Source: JANQGG01 sp964642175
GTDB lineage: Bacteria > Bacteroidota > Chlorobiia > Chlorobiales > Chloroherpetonaceae
Assembly: GCA_964642175.1 (NCBI GenBank)
Contig: CAZXOK010000007.1
Coordinates: 1-64,000, forward strand
Reading direction: 5' to 3'
Length of the DNA: 64,000 nt
In this document: positions 17,614 through 26,391 of the stretch, one piece after another
How the letters are laid out: each line of letters opens with the position of its first letter
How positions within the stretch are numbered: the stretch's first letter is position 1
Position numbers and translations under genes: made by a program
The notes under the pieces: generated by a model
Database searches by the model: none
Told to the model about the DNA's origin: nothing
Seen by the model: the letters and a program-made list of their open reading frames with translations, nothing else

Positions 17614-20600
17614 ATGACTCATCATTGCTCGGAAAATCATACATATCATCACCATTGCAACGGAAATCACAACGTTGATGAAGAAAAACCAAAAATCAAG
17701 TTTTTACCTTATCGTGTAGATCAAACCCCCGTCGAGTATGCACCCGGCCAAATGATTGCGTTAAACATATCTGATCCGACAGAGTTACTGATTACGGGCG
17801 CTAATGATGCTGCAAAACACCTGTTGGGCTACGAAAAATCAGATTTTAAAAATACACCGACTTCCCTCAAAGACCTGGTTTTGCCTTCAGACCGCACTCA
17901 ATTCAATAGCGATATAAAATGTTTGACCCAAAAAGGGTCTGAAGGGGTTCTGTCAAACCCATGCCGGGTAGCTGATAAAAACGGTAATCCGGTATGGTTT
18001 CATATCACGATTGCAAAATTACCCGCCGATTCAAACCAGAGTACCAATTGGGTAGCGTTTTTGTACAATAAATTCACCTGCACACTGGTTGAGCAAATTG
18101 TAGACCGTAAAATCACGCTTCTGCGAGGTGCATCCAATGTTACCAAAGCACTTCTTGTGAATACCGATTTCAACACCGCCATAAACGAATCATTAAAAAT
18201 ACTGGGTGAAGCCAGTAAAGTGGACCGGGTATATATTTTTGAAAACTTTACGGATGAAAACAACCAGCATTGCATGCGCCAGCGTTTCGAATGGGTATCC
18301 AGACATGCCCATCCCGAAATAGCAAATCCGGATTTACAATCATTGCCTTATAGTGGTGAGTTTAAAATGTGGTACAACAAACTCTCGCTGGGACAAACCA
18401 TTAAAGGGCTCGTCAAAGATGTGCCGCAAGAAATCCGAACCCTTTTATCCGATCAGAAGATCGTATCTATCATTATTGTTCCGATTATTATTGAAGAAAA
18501 ATTCTGGGGTTATGTTGGCTTTGATGATTGCCTGGAACCAAGAGAATGGACGCAGGGTGAGCAGGCCGTTATTGAAACGGTTTCAGCCAGTTTAGGCGGT
18601 GCTATACAAAAAGAGCTTACGGCATGCCACCTGGCCGAAAGCAAAATGAAATATAAATCGGTGGTTGAGAACATCGAGGAAGTTGTATTTCAAACTAACG
18701 AAAAAGGGGAGTGCATTTATATAAATGATGCCTGGAAAAAACTATCGGGTTATTCAGCCGATGAAAGTCTTGGCAAATGCTTCTTTGAGTATTTTGACCC
18801 GGAGCATCTAGACTTTCTCAAGAATGCTCACAAAGCCATCTTACATGGAGATAAACACAGAATACATAAAGAGTTTCATTTATATACCACCACAGGCTCC
18901 AAGCGCTGGGTATCGGTTACACTTTTGCCTCAGAAAGATGAAAAAGACACCATTACAGGTACCTTTGGCACACTAATGGACACAACCAAGCGAAAAATTG
19001 TACTGGATTCCATAAAACGCTCAGAAAAGAAATTTAAAAATATCTCGAACCTGATTTCAGATTATGCCTATAAACTTATCCCTGAACAAAAAGGGAATTT
19101 TAAATTTGAGTGGCTCTTAACAGGGGGCTTTTTCAATATGTTAGGGTATTCTCCAGAGGAAGTTAAAGCATTGGGTTGGATGAACCTGGTTGATGGCCAT
19201 GATCGGATCGGTATGGAGAAGCGCATTGAAAATATAAGCCGGGGGCAAACGGCGCATACAGAACTTCGACTTAAAGCCAAGTCGGGCAAGATCATTTGGG
19301 TAGAGGATATAGCTTATCCCCAGAAAAATCCTGAAACTGGCGAGGTTGAAGAAGTGATATGCGTGGTCAGTAACATTACTGAACGCAAAGAATCGGAGGA
19401 AGCCCTCAAAAAAAGCTGGGAAAAATATAAAAACATCTTTAACAACATCGAAGATGTCTATGCAGAACTCGGACTGGATGGGGAAATACTGGAAATTTCA
19501 CCTTCGGTAGAAAAAGTCAGTGGTTATAAACGAACTGAATTAATCGGCCAAAAAATCTCCGACTATTACGAGTCGATGGAAGAGTGCGAGAATTGCCATA
19601 AACAGCTGATGCAATACGGAACCATAAAAGACTATGAAGTAAGGCTTCGTCATAAAGATAACTCGACAAAGGTCTGTTCATTCAATGCTTCGGTAACTCT
19701 GAGCCCGATAGGAGAACCCGAAAAGATCGTGGGCACCATGCGTAACATTACCGAGAGAAAAAAGATTGAAGATCTTATAAAGTTAAATGAAGAGAAATAC
19801 CGGCTCCTGGCTGAAAACGCTGTGGATTTGATCTGGCAAACCGACCTTTCATTGACTTTTACTTATGCCAGCCCTTCGGTAGAATCTGTTACAGGTTTCA
19901 AGGCCGATGAATTTACAAAGACTCGGTTAAGCCAGCATATCCCCTTTAAAGAATTTATTAAACTTGGCCGTGAAGTTCTTAAGGCGGTTAAGAACTACAA
20001 GACATTTACAAGTATTACGCTTGAATCCAAGATGTACCGAAAAGATGGCACTCTTATCCCGATTGAAATTACCGGTAGATTACTTTTAAATAAACAAGGC
20101 AAACCTATTGGCTTGCAGGGTACCACAAAAGATATTACTGAGCGCAAACGGATCATGGATGAGCTTAAAACCCAGGAAGAGCGAACCCGGGCCATCAACC
20201 AGGCTATCCCTGACTTTTTAATTGAAGTAGATACAAATGGCAACTATTTGAATACCAATCACAAAATCAGAGAAGGTCACCAAATTTGTGACGATTCTTT
20301 AACGAGTGCCAATATTGCTGATACCAAACCAAAAGTGCTTCAGGAGCAATTATTGCCTGCATTTGAAAAAGCAAAATTTACCAATGAAATCCAGATTTTT
20401 GAAATGCAGGTTGGGGATGAAACTGATGAAAAATATGTGGAAGTACGGATAGTGCCAACCAAAGTTCAGAGATACCTGATCATCATCAGGGATATAACCG
20501 AACGAATGGTGTCGGAGAAAAAGATCAACAACCAATTGTACTTCCTTCAGCAATTGATAGACTCAATTCCAAACCCGGTGTTTTATAAAAACATGGAAGG

Positions 20601-21993
20601 TCGATACCTGGGATGTAACAAAGAGTTTGAAAAATACATTGGTCTGAACCGTGACAAAATTATTGGCAAAACCGTCTATGATATCTCACCAACAGCCCAG
20701 GCCAACCTTTATAACACCCAGGATCTGGAATTGTTTAAATTAAAGGATCAGAAGCAAGTTTATGAAACCTCACTTAAACAAGCCAATGGCCAAAAATTTG
20801 ATGTTGTTTTCCACAAAGCCGCTTTCTTCGATATTAACCACAAGCCTCTCGGACTGGTAGGCAGTATGCTTGATATCACCGATCGGAAAAAAATGGAGCA
20901 TATGGTCATTGATCAGAAACTGTTCTTCCAGCATGTGATAGATACCGATCCGAATTTAATTATGGTGCTTAATCAGGAAGACCAGGTGGAATTGATCAAT
21001 CAAAGCGCTGCCGATTTCTTTTCTTTGCCGAAAGAATTCTTCTTAAACAACAACATGGGCAAGAGTGAGCATTTTAACAAAGAAACACGCAAGTTCTTTT
21101 CGCACGATCAAAAAACGCTTTCGGATAATTCTTCCCGTTTAAAAACCTTAACCTTAAAAGACTCATCGGGAAACAAGCGGCAGTTCAGCATTATTCAAAA
21201 ACCCTTAAAATTGCACAATGGAGATATTTGCGAACTGAAAATTGCAGTGGATATAACCTCGTTAAAAGAGAAGCAGCAAAAGCTTGAAACGTTGTTGAAA
21301 GACCTCGAATCGGCTAATACCGAGTTAAAAGACTTTGCCTATATCGTCTCTCACGATCTTAAAGCCCCGTTACGGGCCATCGGGTCGCTTTCGAACTGGC
21401 TCTATACCGATTATGCCGATAATTTGGACGAAGACGGAAAAGAGAACCTTGAGCTGCTGGTGGGCCGGGTAAAACGCATGCACAATCTGATAGAAGGTAT
21501 TCTGGAATACTCCCGAATTGGACGCGTGCATGAAAAAATTGAAGACATACCATTAAAAGAGAATATTGAGGAAATTGTTGACTTTTTAGGCGTTCCTGAA
21601 CATATTTCAGTTAGCGTGGAAACAGCAATGCCAACAATAAAGGGAGAGCCAACCCGAATTATGCAGGTTTTCCAAAACCTTATCAGCAATGCCGTTAAAT
21701 ACAACGATAAGGAAAAGGGTGAAATAAAAATCGGGTGTAAAGAACAAGGCGATACCTGGCGTATTTACATTAAGGATAACGGTCCGGGCATTGATGAAAA
21801 ATACCATCAAAAAATCTTCCAGATCTTCCAAACTCTCTCTGCGCGAGATGAGCGTGAAAGTACCGGTATTGGCCTGACGATCGTTAAAAAAGTTATTGAA
21901 AACTATGGTGGATCGGTCACCTTGGAATCGGTTCCTCAACAAGGAACCACCTTCTGGATCACTATGCCAAAATCATTTAGTAAAGCAGCTTAA
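17614..21993 (+). CDS. Multi-PAS/GAF sensor histidine kinase
   Basis: 1459 residues from the ATG at 17614; a GTG at 17605 would add three residues. His/Cys-rich N-terminus (HHCSENHTYHHHCNGNH), then a PAS-like domain, a GAF domain (about 165-340), about seven PAS/PAC units to about 1225 (each ending in an ITERK/DITDRK-type signature), a short coiled linker, HisKA with YIVSHDLKAPLRAIG (phospho-His about 1247) and HATPase (NLISNAVKYND, DNGPGIDEKYHQ, GIGLTIVKK). No membrane helix is visible, so it is likely a cytoplasmic multi-input sensor. The His/Cys N-terminus could bind metal. It lies 12 bp before an Rcp1-like receiver, its probable partner. Confidence 0.92.
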   Translation: MTHHCSENHTYHHHCNGNHNVDEEKPKIKFLPYRVDQTPVEYAPGQMIALNISDPTELLITGANDAAKHLLGYEKSDFKNTPTSLKDLVLPSDRTQFNSDIKCLTQKGSEGVLSNPCRVADKNGNPVWFHITIAKLPADSNQSTNWVAFLYNKFTCTLVEQIVDRKITLLRGASNVTKALLVNTDFNTAINESLKILGEASKVDRVYIFENFTDENNQHCMRQRFEWVSRHAHPEIANPDLQSLPYSGEFKMWYNKLSLGQTIKGLVKDVPQEIRTLLSDQKIVSIIIVPIIIEEKFWGYVGFDDCLEPREWTQGEQAVIETVSASLGGAIQKELTACHLAESKMKYKSVVENIEEVVFQTNEKGECIYINDAWKKLSGYSADESLGKCFFEYFDPEHLDFLKNAHKAILHGDKHRIHKEFHLYTTTGSKRWVSVTLLPQKDEKDTITGTFGTLMDTTKRKIVLDSIKRSEKKFKNISNLISDYAYKLIPEQKGNFKFEWLLTGGFFNMLGYSPEEVKALGWMNLVDGHDRIGMEKRIENISRGQTAHTELRLKAKSGKIIWVEDIAYPQKNPETGEVEEVICVVSNITERKESEEALKKSWEKYKNIFNNIEDVYAELGLDGEILEISPSVEKVSGYKRTELIGQKISDYYESMEECENCHKQLMQYGTIKDYEVRLRHKDNSTKVCSFNASVTLSPIGEPEKIVGTMRNITERKKIEDLIKLNEEKYRLLAENAVDLIWQTDLSLTFTYASPSVESVTGFKADEFTKTRLSQHIPFKEFIKLGREVLKAVKNYKTFTSITLESKMYRKDGTLIPIEITGRLLLNKQGKPIGLQGTTKDITERKRIMDELKTQEERTRAINQAIPDFLIEVDTNGNYLNTNHKIREGHQICDDSLTSANIADTKPKVLQEQLLPAFEKAKFTNEIQIFEMQVGDETDEKYVEVRIVPTKVQRYLIIIRDITERMVSEKKINNQLYFLQQLIDSIPNPVFYKNMEGRYLGCNKEFEKYIGLNRDKIIGKTVYDISPTAQANLYNTQDLELFKLKDQKQVYETSLKQANGQKFDVVFHKAAFFDINHKPLGLVGSMLDITDRKKMEHMVIDQKLFFQHVIDTDPNLIMVLNQEDQVELINQSAADFFSLPKEFFLNNNMGKSEHFNKETRKFFSHDQKTLSDNSSRLKTLTLKDSSGNKRQFSIIQKPLKLHNGDICELKIAVDITSLKEKQQKLETLLKDLESANTELKDFAYIVSHDLKAPLRAIGSLSNWLYTDYADNLDEDGKENLELLVGRVKRMHNLIEGILEYSRIGRVHEKIEDIPLKENIEEIVDFLGVPEHISVSVETAMPTIKGEPTRIMQVFQNLISNAVKYNDKEKGEIKIGCKEQGDTWRIYIKDNGPGIDEKYHQKIFQIFQTLSARDERESTGIGLTIVKKVIENYGGSVTLESVPQQGTTFWITMPKSFSKAA

Positions 21994-22005
21994 AACAGTA
22001 TTATC

Positions 22006-22428
22006 ATGGGTAAAATGGACGCAAACAGATCACTGTTGCTCGTTGAAGACGATCGGGTAGATGCCATGACCGTTAAAAGAGCACTTCGTGAAATTAAAGT
22101 TACCAACAAACTTAACATGGCAGGCAATGGCGAAGAAGCCCTGGAATTTCTTCGCGATAAGAACCAGGAGAAGCCGGCGCTAATCCTGACGGATATTAAC
22201 ATGCCCAAAATGAATGGCATTGAATTTTTAAAACAGCTTAAAAGCGATGATGAGCTTAAACATATTCCGGTAATCATGCTCACGACCTCCAAAGAAGACT
22301 GGGACCGTGTCGAGAGCTTTAAACTTGGGGTTGCCGGATATATGTTGAAACCGGTCGATTATGTCCAGTTTGTCGAAGTGATGAAAGCCATCAATATGTA
22401 CTGGACCCTAAGCGAAATGCCTGATTAA
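22006..22428 (+). CDS. Stand-alone receiver protein (Rcp1-like)
   Basis: 140 residues, a single receiver domain: acidic pair in LLVEDDRVD, phosphoacceptor D63 in LTDINMPKMNG, T in MLTTSKED, K in MLKPVDY. The extended loop and C-terminus match the Rcp1/phytochrome-associated receiver group. It lacks an output domain, so it probably acts as a phosphate shuttle or by protein contact. It follows the multi-PAS kinase by 12 bp, most likely in one transcript, with a terminator behind it. Confidence 0.92.
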   Translation: MGKMDANRSLLLVEDDRVDAMTVKRALREIKVTNKLNMAGNGEEALEFLRDKNQEKPALILTDINMPKMNGIEFLKQLKSDDELKHIPVIMLTTSKEDWDRVESFKLGVAGYMLKPVDYVQFVEVMKAINMYWTLSEMPD

Positions 22429-22479
22429 GCGAAATACTTTTTTAAAATATACGCCTTAAACGTCTTAGCGTTTTTCGTT

Positions 22480-22516
22480 AAAAGCTCACTATAAAGTTGA
22501 GCTTTTTGCTTTTTTA
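22480..22516 (+). terminator. Rho-independent terminator
   Basis: AAAAGCTCA/TGAGCTTTT stem (22480-22488, 22498-22506) with a nine-base loop, followed by T-rich sequence, after the receiver gene. Confidence 0.85.
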
Positions 22517-22561
22517 TAGCGCACCCCAAAAAACCTCCGGAAAGAAATTAATCATTGAGAA

Positions 22562-22618
22562 CTTATTGAGAGTTAAGCACGTGTTAAGCAATTACTAAGG
22601 TTCAGCATGTAGTTTTTG
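22562..22618 (+). promoter_or_regulatory. Phased TTA array plus -7-like element (receiver-PAS gene)
   Basis: TTAA at 22573 and 22584 lie in two identical GTTAAGC heptamers exactly 11 bp apart; CTAA at 22595 continues the register and TTAT at 22563 precedes it by 10. A -7-like TAGTTTTTG starts at 22610, 15 bp after the last unit. The start at 22658 is 52 bp beyond the array. GTTAAG resembles the core of AgrA-type LytTR sites (established for that family; its use here is inference). Confidence 0.68.
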
Positions 22619-22657
22619 TGAGATGATGTTTTATAGATCATTAAAGCTTAAACGAAC

Positions 22658-23632
22658 ATGTTAAAACCCAATACTCATCATATTCTCCTTGTTGAAGACA
22701 ATCCCATGGATCAGCTTGCGATTCGTGAGATTCTTAAAGCATGTGATGAAACTTACGAGCTACGCGTTGCCTCAACAGTTGCCCAGGCAAAATCCATCCT
22801 TGAAGAAACCACATTTGATGTGGTTATTTCCGATTATGATCTGGAAGACGGGACAGGACTTGAAATTATAAAAGCGGCTAAAGCCATGCCTGTGGTGATG
22901 TTAACCGGGAACGGCAATGAAGAAATTGCGGTAAAAGCCTTGAAAGCTGGTGCATACGACTATTATGTGAAAGATGCTAAACATAAAAATATTAATCTTT
23001 TACCGATCACTCTCAAGAAAGTAATTGCCAAAAAGGTTGATAGCCGCATAAACCGCATGCTTTTATCTACACTTCAGCATGTTGCCGATAGTGTTTGTGT
23101 TACAGATTTAAACAACACCATCATATTTGCCAATGATGCATTTTGCACACAGCATAATAATACCTGTAACAACCTGATCGGTAAAAAACTTGATGAACTG
23201 GAACAGACATACCATATCCATCGGGAATGCAAAGAAACGCTTGAAACACCTCATGCATCGTTAAATGAGGTAAGCTACCTGAATACAACCGGAAAACGTT
23301 GTTACCTCTCGCGCTCGAAGACTTTAATAGAAGATGAGAATGGCAATGCTATAGCAACCGCCTACATAGCCCGGGATATTACCCGCCGGAAACAAATTGA
23401 GCAAAAACAAAAGAAGCTTTTAAACGATCTGAAAAAGGCATTGGCAAATGTGCGCATGTTAAGCGGGCTGTTGCCGATCTGCTCGTCGTGTAAAAAGATC
23501 AGGGATGATGGTGGTGACTGGAAAGTCCTGGAATCTTACATCAAATCCCATTCCGAAGCAGATTTCAGCCATGGCCTATGCCCGGATTGTGCCGAAAAGC
23601 TTTATCCGGAATACAGTTTAAACGACAAATAA
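22658..23632 (+). CDS. Receiver-PAS protein with C-terminal CxxC pair
   Basis: 324 residues. Receiver domain (about 8-125; D59 in ISDYDLEDGTG, T in MLTGNGNEE, K in YYVKDA), a PAS domain (about 145-245), a short coiled linker, then a Cys-rich tail with PICSSCKKIRDD and HGLCPDCAEKLYPE. The two CxxC pairs look like a zinc or redox site; this tail is a recurrent C-terminal module of response regulators and its role is not established. No DNA-binding or enzymatic output domain is visible. It lies 12 bp before the hybrid kinase, whose N-terminal receiver is a close paralogue. Confidence 0.88.
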   Translation: MLKPNTHHILLVEDNPMDQLAIREILKACDETYELRVASTVAQAKSILEETTFDVVISDYDLEDGTGLEIIKAAKAMPVVMLTGNGNEEIAVKALKAGAYDYYVKDAKHKNINLLPITLKKVIAKKVDSRINRMLLSTLQHVADSVCVTDLNNTIIFANDAFCTQHNNTCNNLIGKKLDELEQTYHIHRECKETLETPHASLNEVSYLNTTGKRCYLSRSKTLIEDENGNAIATAYIARDITRRKQIEQKQKKLLNDLKKALANVRMLSGLLPICSSCKKIRDDGGDWKVLESYIKSHSEADFSHGLCPDCAEKLYPEYSLNDK

Positions 23633-23644
23633 AACCACACCGTC

Positions 23645-26008
23645 ATGAACGACAACATTAATATCCTATTGGTAGAAGATGATCGGATAGATCAAATGGC
23701 TTTTGAGCGATTGATCAAGAAAAACAAATTACCGTACCAGTATTCAATCGCAGATTCTGCAAACCAGGCCATTGAGTTGATCAAAACAGACAACTATAAT
23801 GTGATCATAACCGATTACAACCTTGGAGATGGCACAGGCAGCGACATTTTAAATCATGTAAGCAACACACCGGTTATTTTTACAACCGGTGCCGGCGATG
23901 AAGAAATTGCTGTTAAAGCCATGCGCTCCGGGGCATACGATTACTTAATCAAAGATCCCGACAGAAACTACCTGATGGTGTTGCCTGTAACCATTGAGCG
24001 GGCAATAAACGATCAAAAATCAGCTGAGCGGTTACGGTTGCTGGAATCCGTGGTTGTAAACGGTAACGATGCTGTACTGATCACCAATAATCCGAATATT
24101 GAGCAGTATTATCCCCGCATTCTCTATACCAACCAGGCCTTTAGCGATGTAACCGGGTATAGCTCAGATGAGCTTATCGGACAAACCATAGATATACTTA
24201 TGGGCGAAAAAACCTCGCGCAGGGAACTGGCCAGGATCAGACGTGCATCGCTTCATACCAAACCGGTACGCACCGAACTGATCTGCTATAAAAAAAATGG
24301 CGCCGTGTTCTGGAACGATATCAACATCGTACCTGTGGAAAATGAGTCCGGGATTTATACCCACTGGGTATCGGTTCATCGTGATGTTACCGAGCGCAAA
24401 CACACCGAAGAGGCGTTGATTAAAGCACGAATTATGGCTGAAGAGTCCATGAAATCAAAAGAGCGTTTCCTGGCCAATATGAGCCATGAGATCCGAACAC
24501 CTATGAACGCCGTGATTGGTATGACCAATCTGTTGATCAACAACACCTCGCTTACCGATGAACAAAGCGAATATCTGGAAATTATAAAAGAATCATCCGA
24601 TAATTTACTGGTCATCATCAACGATATTCTGGATTTCTCAAAAATTGAGTCCGGCAAGATAACATTTGAGTCTACCTCTTTCTCACTTAAGAATATGATC
24701 CAGAATGTGGTCTCGATATTAAATGTAAAAGCCCCTCATAAAGGGTTATATCTCAACCATAACGTCGATGCCGACTGCCCGGATATGCTGATTGGCGACT
24801 CGGTTCGTCTGAACCAGATCCTCATTAACCTGGTGGGTAATGCTATTAAATTCACATCCGACGGCGGTATCGATATTGATGTGTCGATTGAAAAGCAGCT
24901 GGAGAAGATGGTTATCTTACACTTTTCGGTTAAAGATACCGGTATTGGTATTGATCAGTCTAAGTTCAATACCATTTTTGACAGCTTTTCACAAGCAGGT
25001 GAGGATACCACCCGCAAGTTTGGTGGTACAGGACTGGGTCTAGCCATTACCAAACAACTTATCGAGCTGCAGGGTGGCAAAATCTGGTTGCAAAGCCAGG
25101 TTAATAAAGGCTCCAAATTTAGTTTTACGATTCCGTTTGAGCTGTCTGAAAAAGAGCAGGAGCCAAAAGAAACCAAGCAAAAGACCATCCAGAAGATCGA
25201 TTTTTCAGGACGCAAAATATTACTGGTTGAAGACAACTATTTTAACCAGGTTGTTGCGAAAAAAACCCTGAAATCCTTTGGAATTAATTGTGATGTAGCC
25301 GAAAATGGCTTCCGGGCTTTGGAAAAATTACAGGCCCATTCCTACGAATTGATCCTGATGGATATTCAAATGCCTGAAATGGACGGCTACGAAGCCACTG
25401 CTCAGATTCGCTCCATGACCGAACCGTTAAGCAAGATTCCAATTATTGCCATGACCGCCGGTGCACTTAAAGGCGACGAAGAAAAATGCCTGGAAGCCGG
25501 TATGGATGCCTATATATCCAAACCGTTCAACCCGAAACACCTGGCCTCGCTTCTGGCTAATTACCTGCCTAAAAACCAAGAACCTTCTTTGTACCTGCAA
25601 AATGAAAGAGTTGAACAAACACCGGGTTTATCACTGGAAGACGAACTGAAACAAAGTGGCATAAATCTGGATTACCTGGTTTCGTTATCCGGTGGCAGCA
25701 CCGAGTTTATTATTGAAATGATACAGCTCTTTTTAAGTCAGTCGCCCGATTACCTTGATAAAATGAACTACCAGCTCAAACAGCGTAAATGGGCAGACCT
25801 GAGCAAAACGGCGCATAAATTTCTCTCTTCGGTTGGCTACATGGGATTAACCCGGGAAGCCGAAATGCTGAGAGAAGTTGAGACCAGCTCAAAAGCTGTT
25901 GAAAACCTTGACACTTTACCGGGTCTTGTAGCTGAAGTAACTGATAGCATACATAATCTGCAAGAAAAGCTTAAACGAGTATTCCTGAGCCATAAAATTG
26001 CAGTTTAA
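23645..26008 (+). CDS. Hybrid histidine kinase: REC-PAS-HisKA-HATPase-REC-HPt
   Basis: 787 residues. N-terminal receiver (D57 in ITDYNLGDGTG), LOV/PAS-type domain (about 130-255), HisKA with NMSHEIRTPMNAV (H281), HATPase (NLVGNAIKF, DTGIGIDQ, GTGLGLAI), second receiver (D573 in LMDIQMPEMDG, T in AMTAGALKG, K in YISKPF) and a C-terminal HPt domain with H724 in TAHKFLSSVGYMG. All four phosphorelay sites are present, so an internal His-Asp-His relay is expected. No membrane segment, so cytoplasmic. The terminal output is unknown; the LytTR protein 384 bp downstream has a defective receiver, so the intact LytTR at 6382 may be the real acceptor (inference). Confidence 0.93.
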   Translation: MNDNINILLVEDDRIDQMAFERLIKKNKLPYQYSIADSANQAIELIKTDNYNVIITDYNLGDGTGSDILNHVSNTPVIFTTGAGDEEIAVKAMRSGAYDYLIKDPDRNYLMVLPVTIERAINDQKSAERLRLLESVVVNGNDAVLITNNPNIEQYYPRILYTNQAFSDVTGYSSDELIGQTIDILMGEKTSRRELARIRRASLHTKPVRTELICYKKNGAVFWNDINIVPVENESGIYTHWVSVHRDVTERKHTEEALIKARIMAEESMKSKERFLANMSHEIRTPMNAVIGMTNLLINNTSLTDEQSEYLEIIKESSDNLLVIINDILDFSKIESGKITFESTSFSLKNMIQNVVSILNVKAPHKGLYLNHNVDADCPDMLIGDSVRLNQILINLVGNAIKFTSDGGIDIDVSIEKQLEKMVILHFSVKDTGIGIDQSKFNTIFDSFSQAGEDTTRKFGGTGLGLAITKQLIELQGGKIWLQSQVNKGSKFSFTIPFELSEKEQEPKETKQKTIQKIDFSGRKILLVEDNYFNQVVAKKTLKSFGINCDVAENGFRALEKLQAHSYELILMDIQMPEMDGYEATAQIRSMTEPLSKIPIIAMTAGALKGDEEKCLEAGMDAYISKPFNPKHLASLLANYLPKNQEPSLYLQNERVEQTPGLSLEDELKQSGINLDYLVSLSGGSTEFIIEMIQLFLSQSPDYLDKMNYQLKQRKWADLSKTAHKFLSSVGYMGLTREAEMLREVETSSKAVENLDTLPGLVAEVTDSIHNLQEKLKRVFLSHKIAV

Positions 26009-26391
26009 ACGCTGTGCAATACAAAAGTATTGTCCTGCATCTTATGCAGATCGTTCTTTAAGACATCTTTAAACATAACCGCAAGTGATTAGAACACGCG
26101 GTTTTAGTGACTTGCGGTTAAAACCTTTAAACACAACATAACTTATTGTAGTACCTGACTGAAACCACCCATCATGAATTACGATAAGTAACAAACAAGC
26201 AATTACAAATCTTCCATCCGCTTTGAACCATCCGAAAAAGTTCTACCTAATTTCCTGATAATTAAAGCCTTTATCCCAAAAAGAAGTGAATTTGAATATA
26301 AATCCGGGTGCTTGTGCGATTTTGGCACACATTTTGATTGTATACTTAAAAGATGAAATAAAAACAACTTAACCCTTTCACAGAGATAGAT
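26009..26391. other. 383-bp non-coding region with stacked inverted repeats
   Basis: Small stems CAATAC/GTATTG (26017-26022, 26027-26032) and CTGCAT/ATGCAG (26035-26040, 26044-26049), then a perfect 10-bp inverted repeat AACCGCAAGT/ACTTGCGGTT (26077-26086, 26110-26119). The left arm start AACCGC can alternatively pair with GCGGTT at 26098-26103, giving two mutually exclusive hairpins. No T-run follows. There is no small gene; the rest is AT-rich leader before the LytTR gene. Confidence 0.55.

Noticed and set aside
26323..26337. Sigma-54-like promoter (TGGCAC then TTGA) before the second LytTR gene
   Set aside because: The -24 half is perfect, but the essential GC of the -12 half is GA and no sigma-54 activator domain is encoded nearby.
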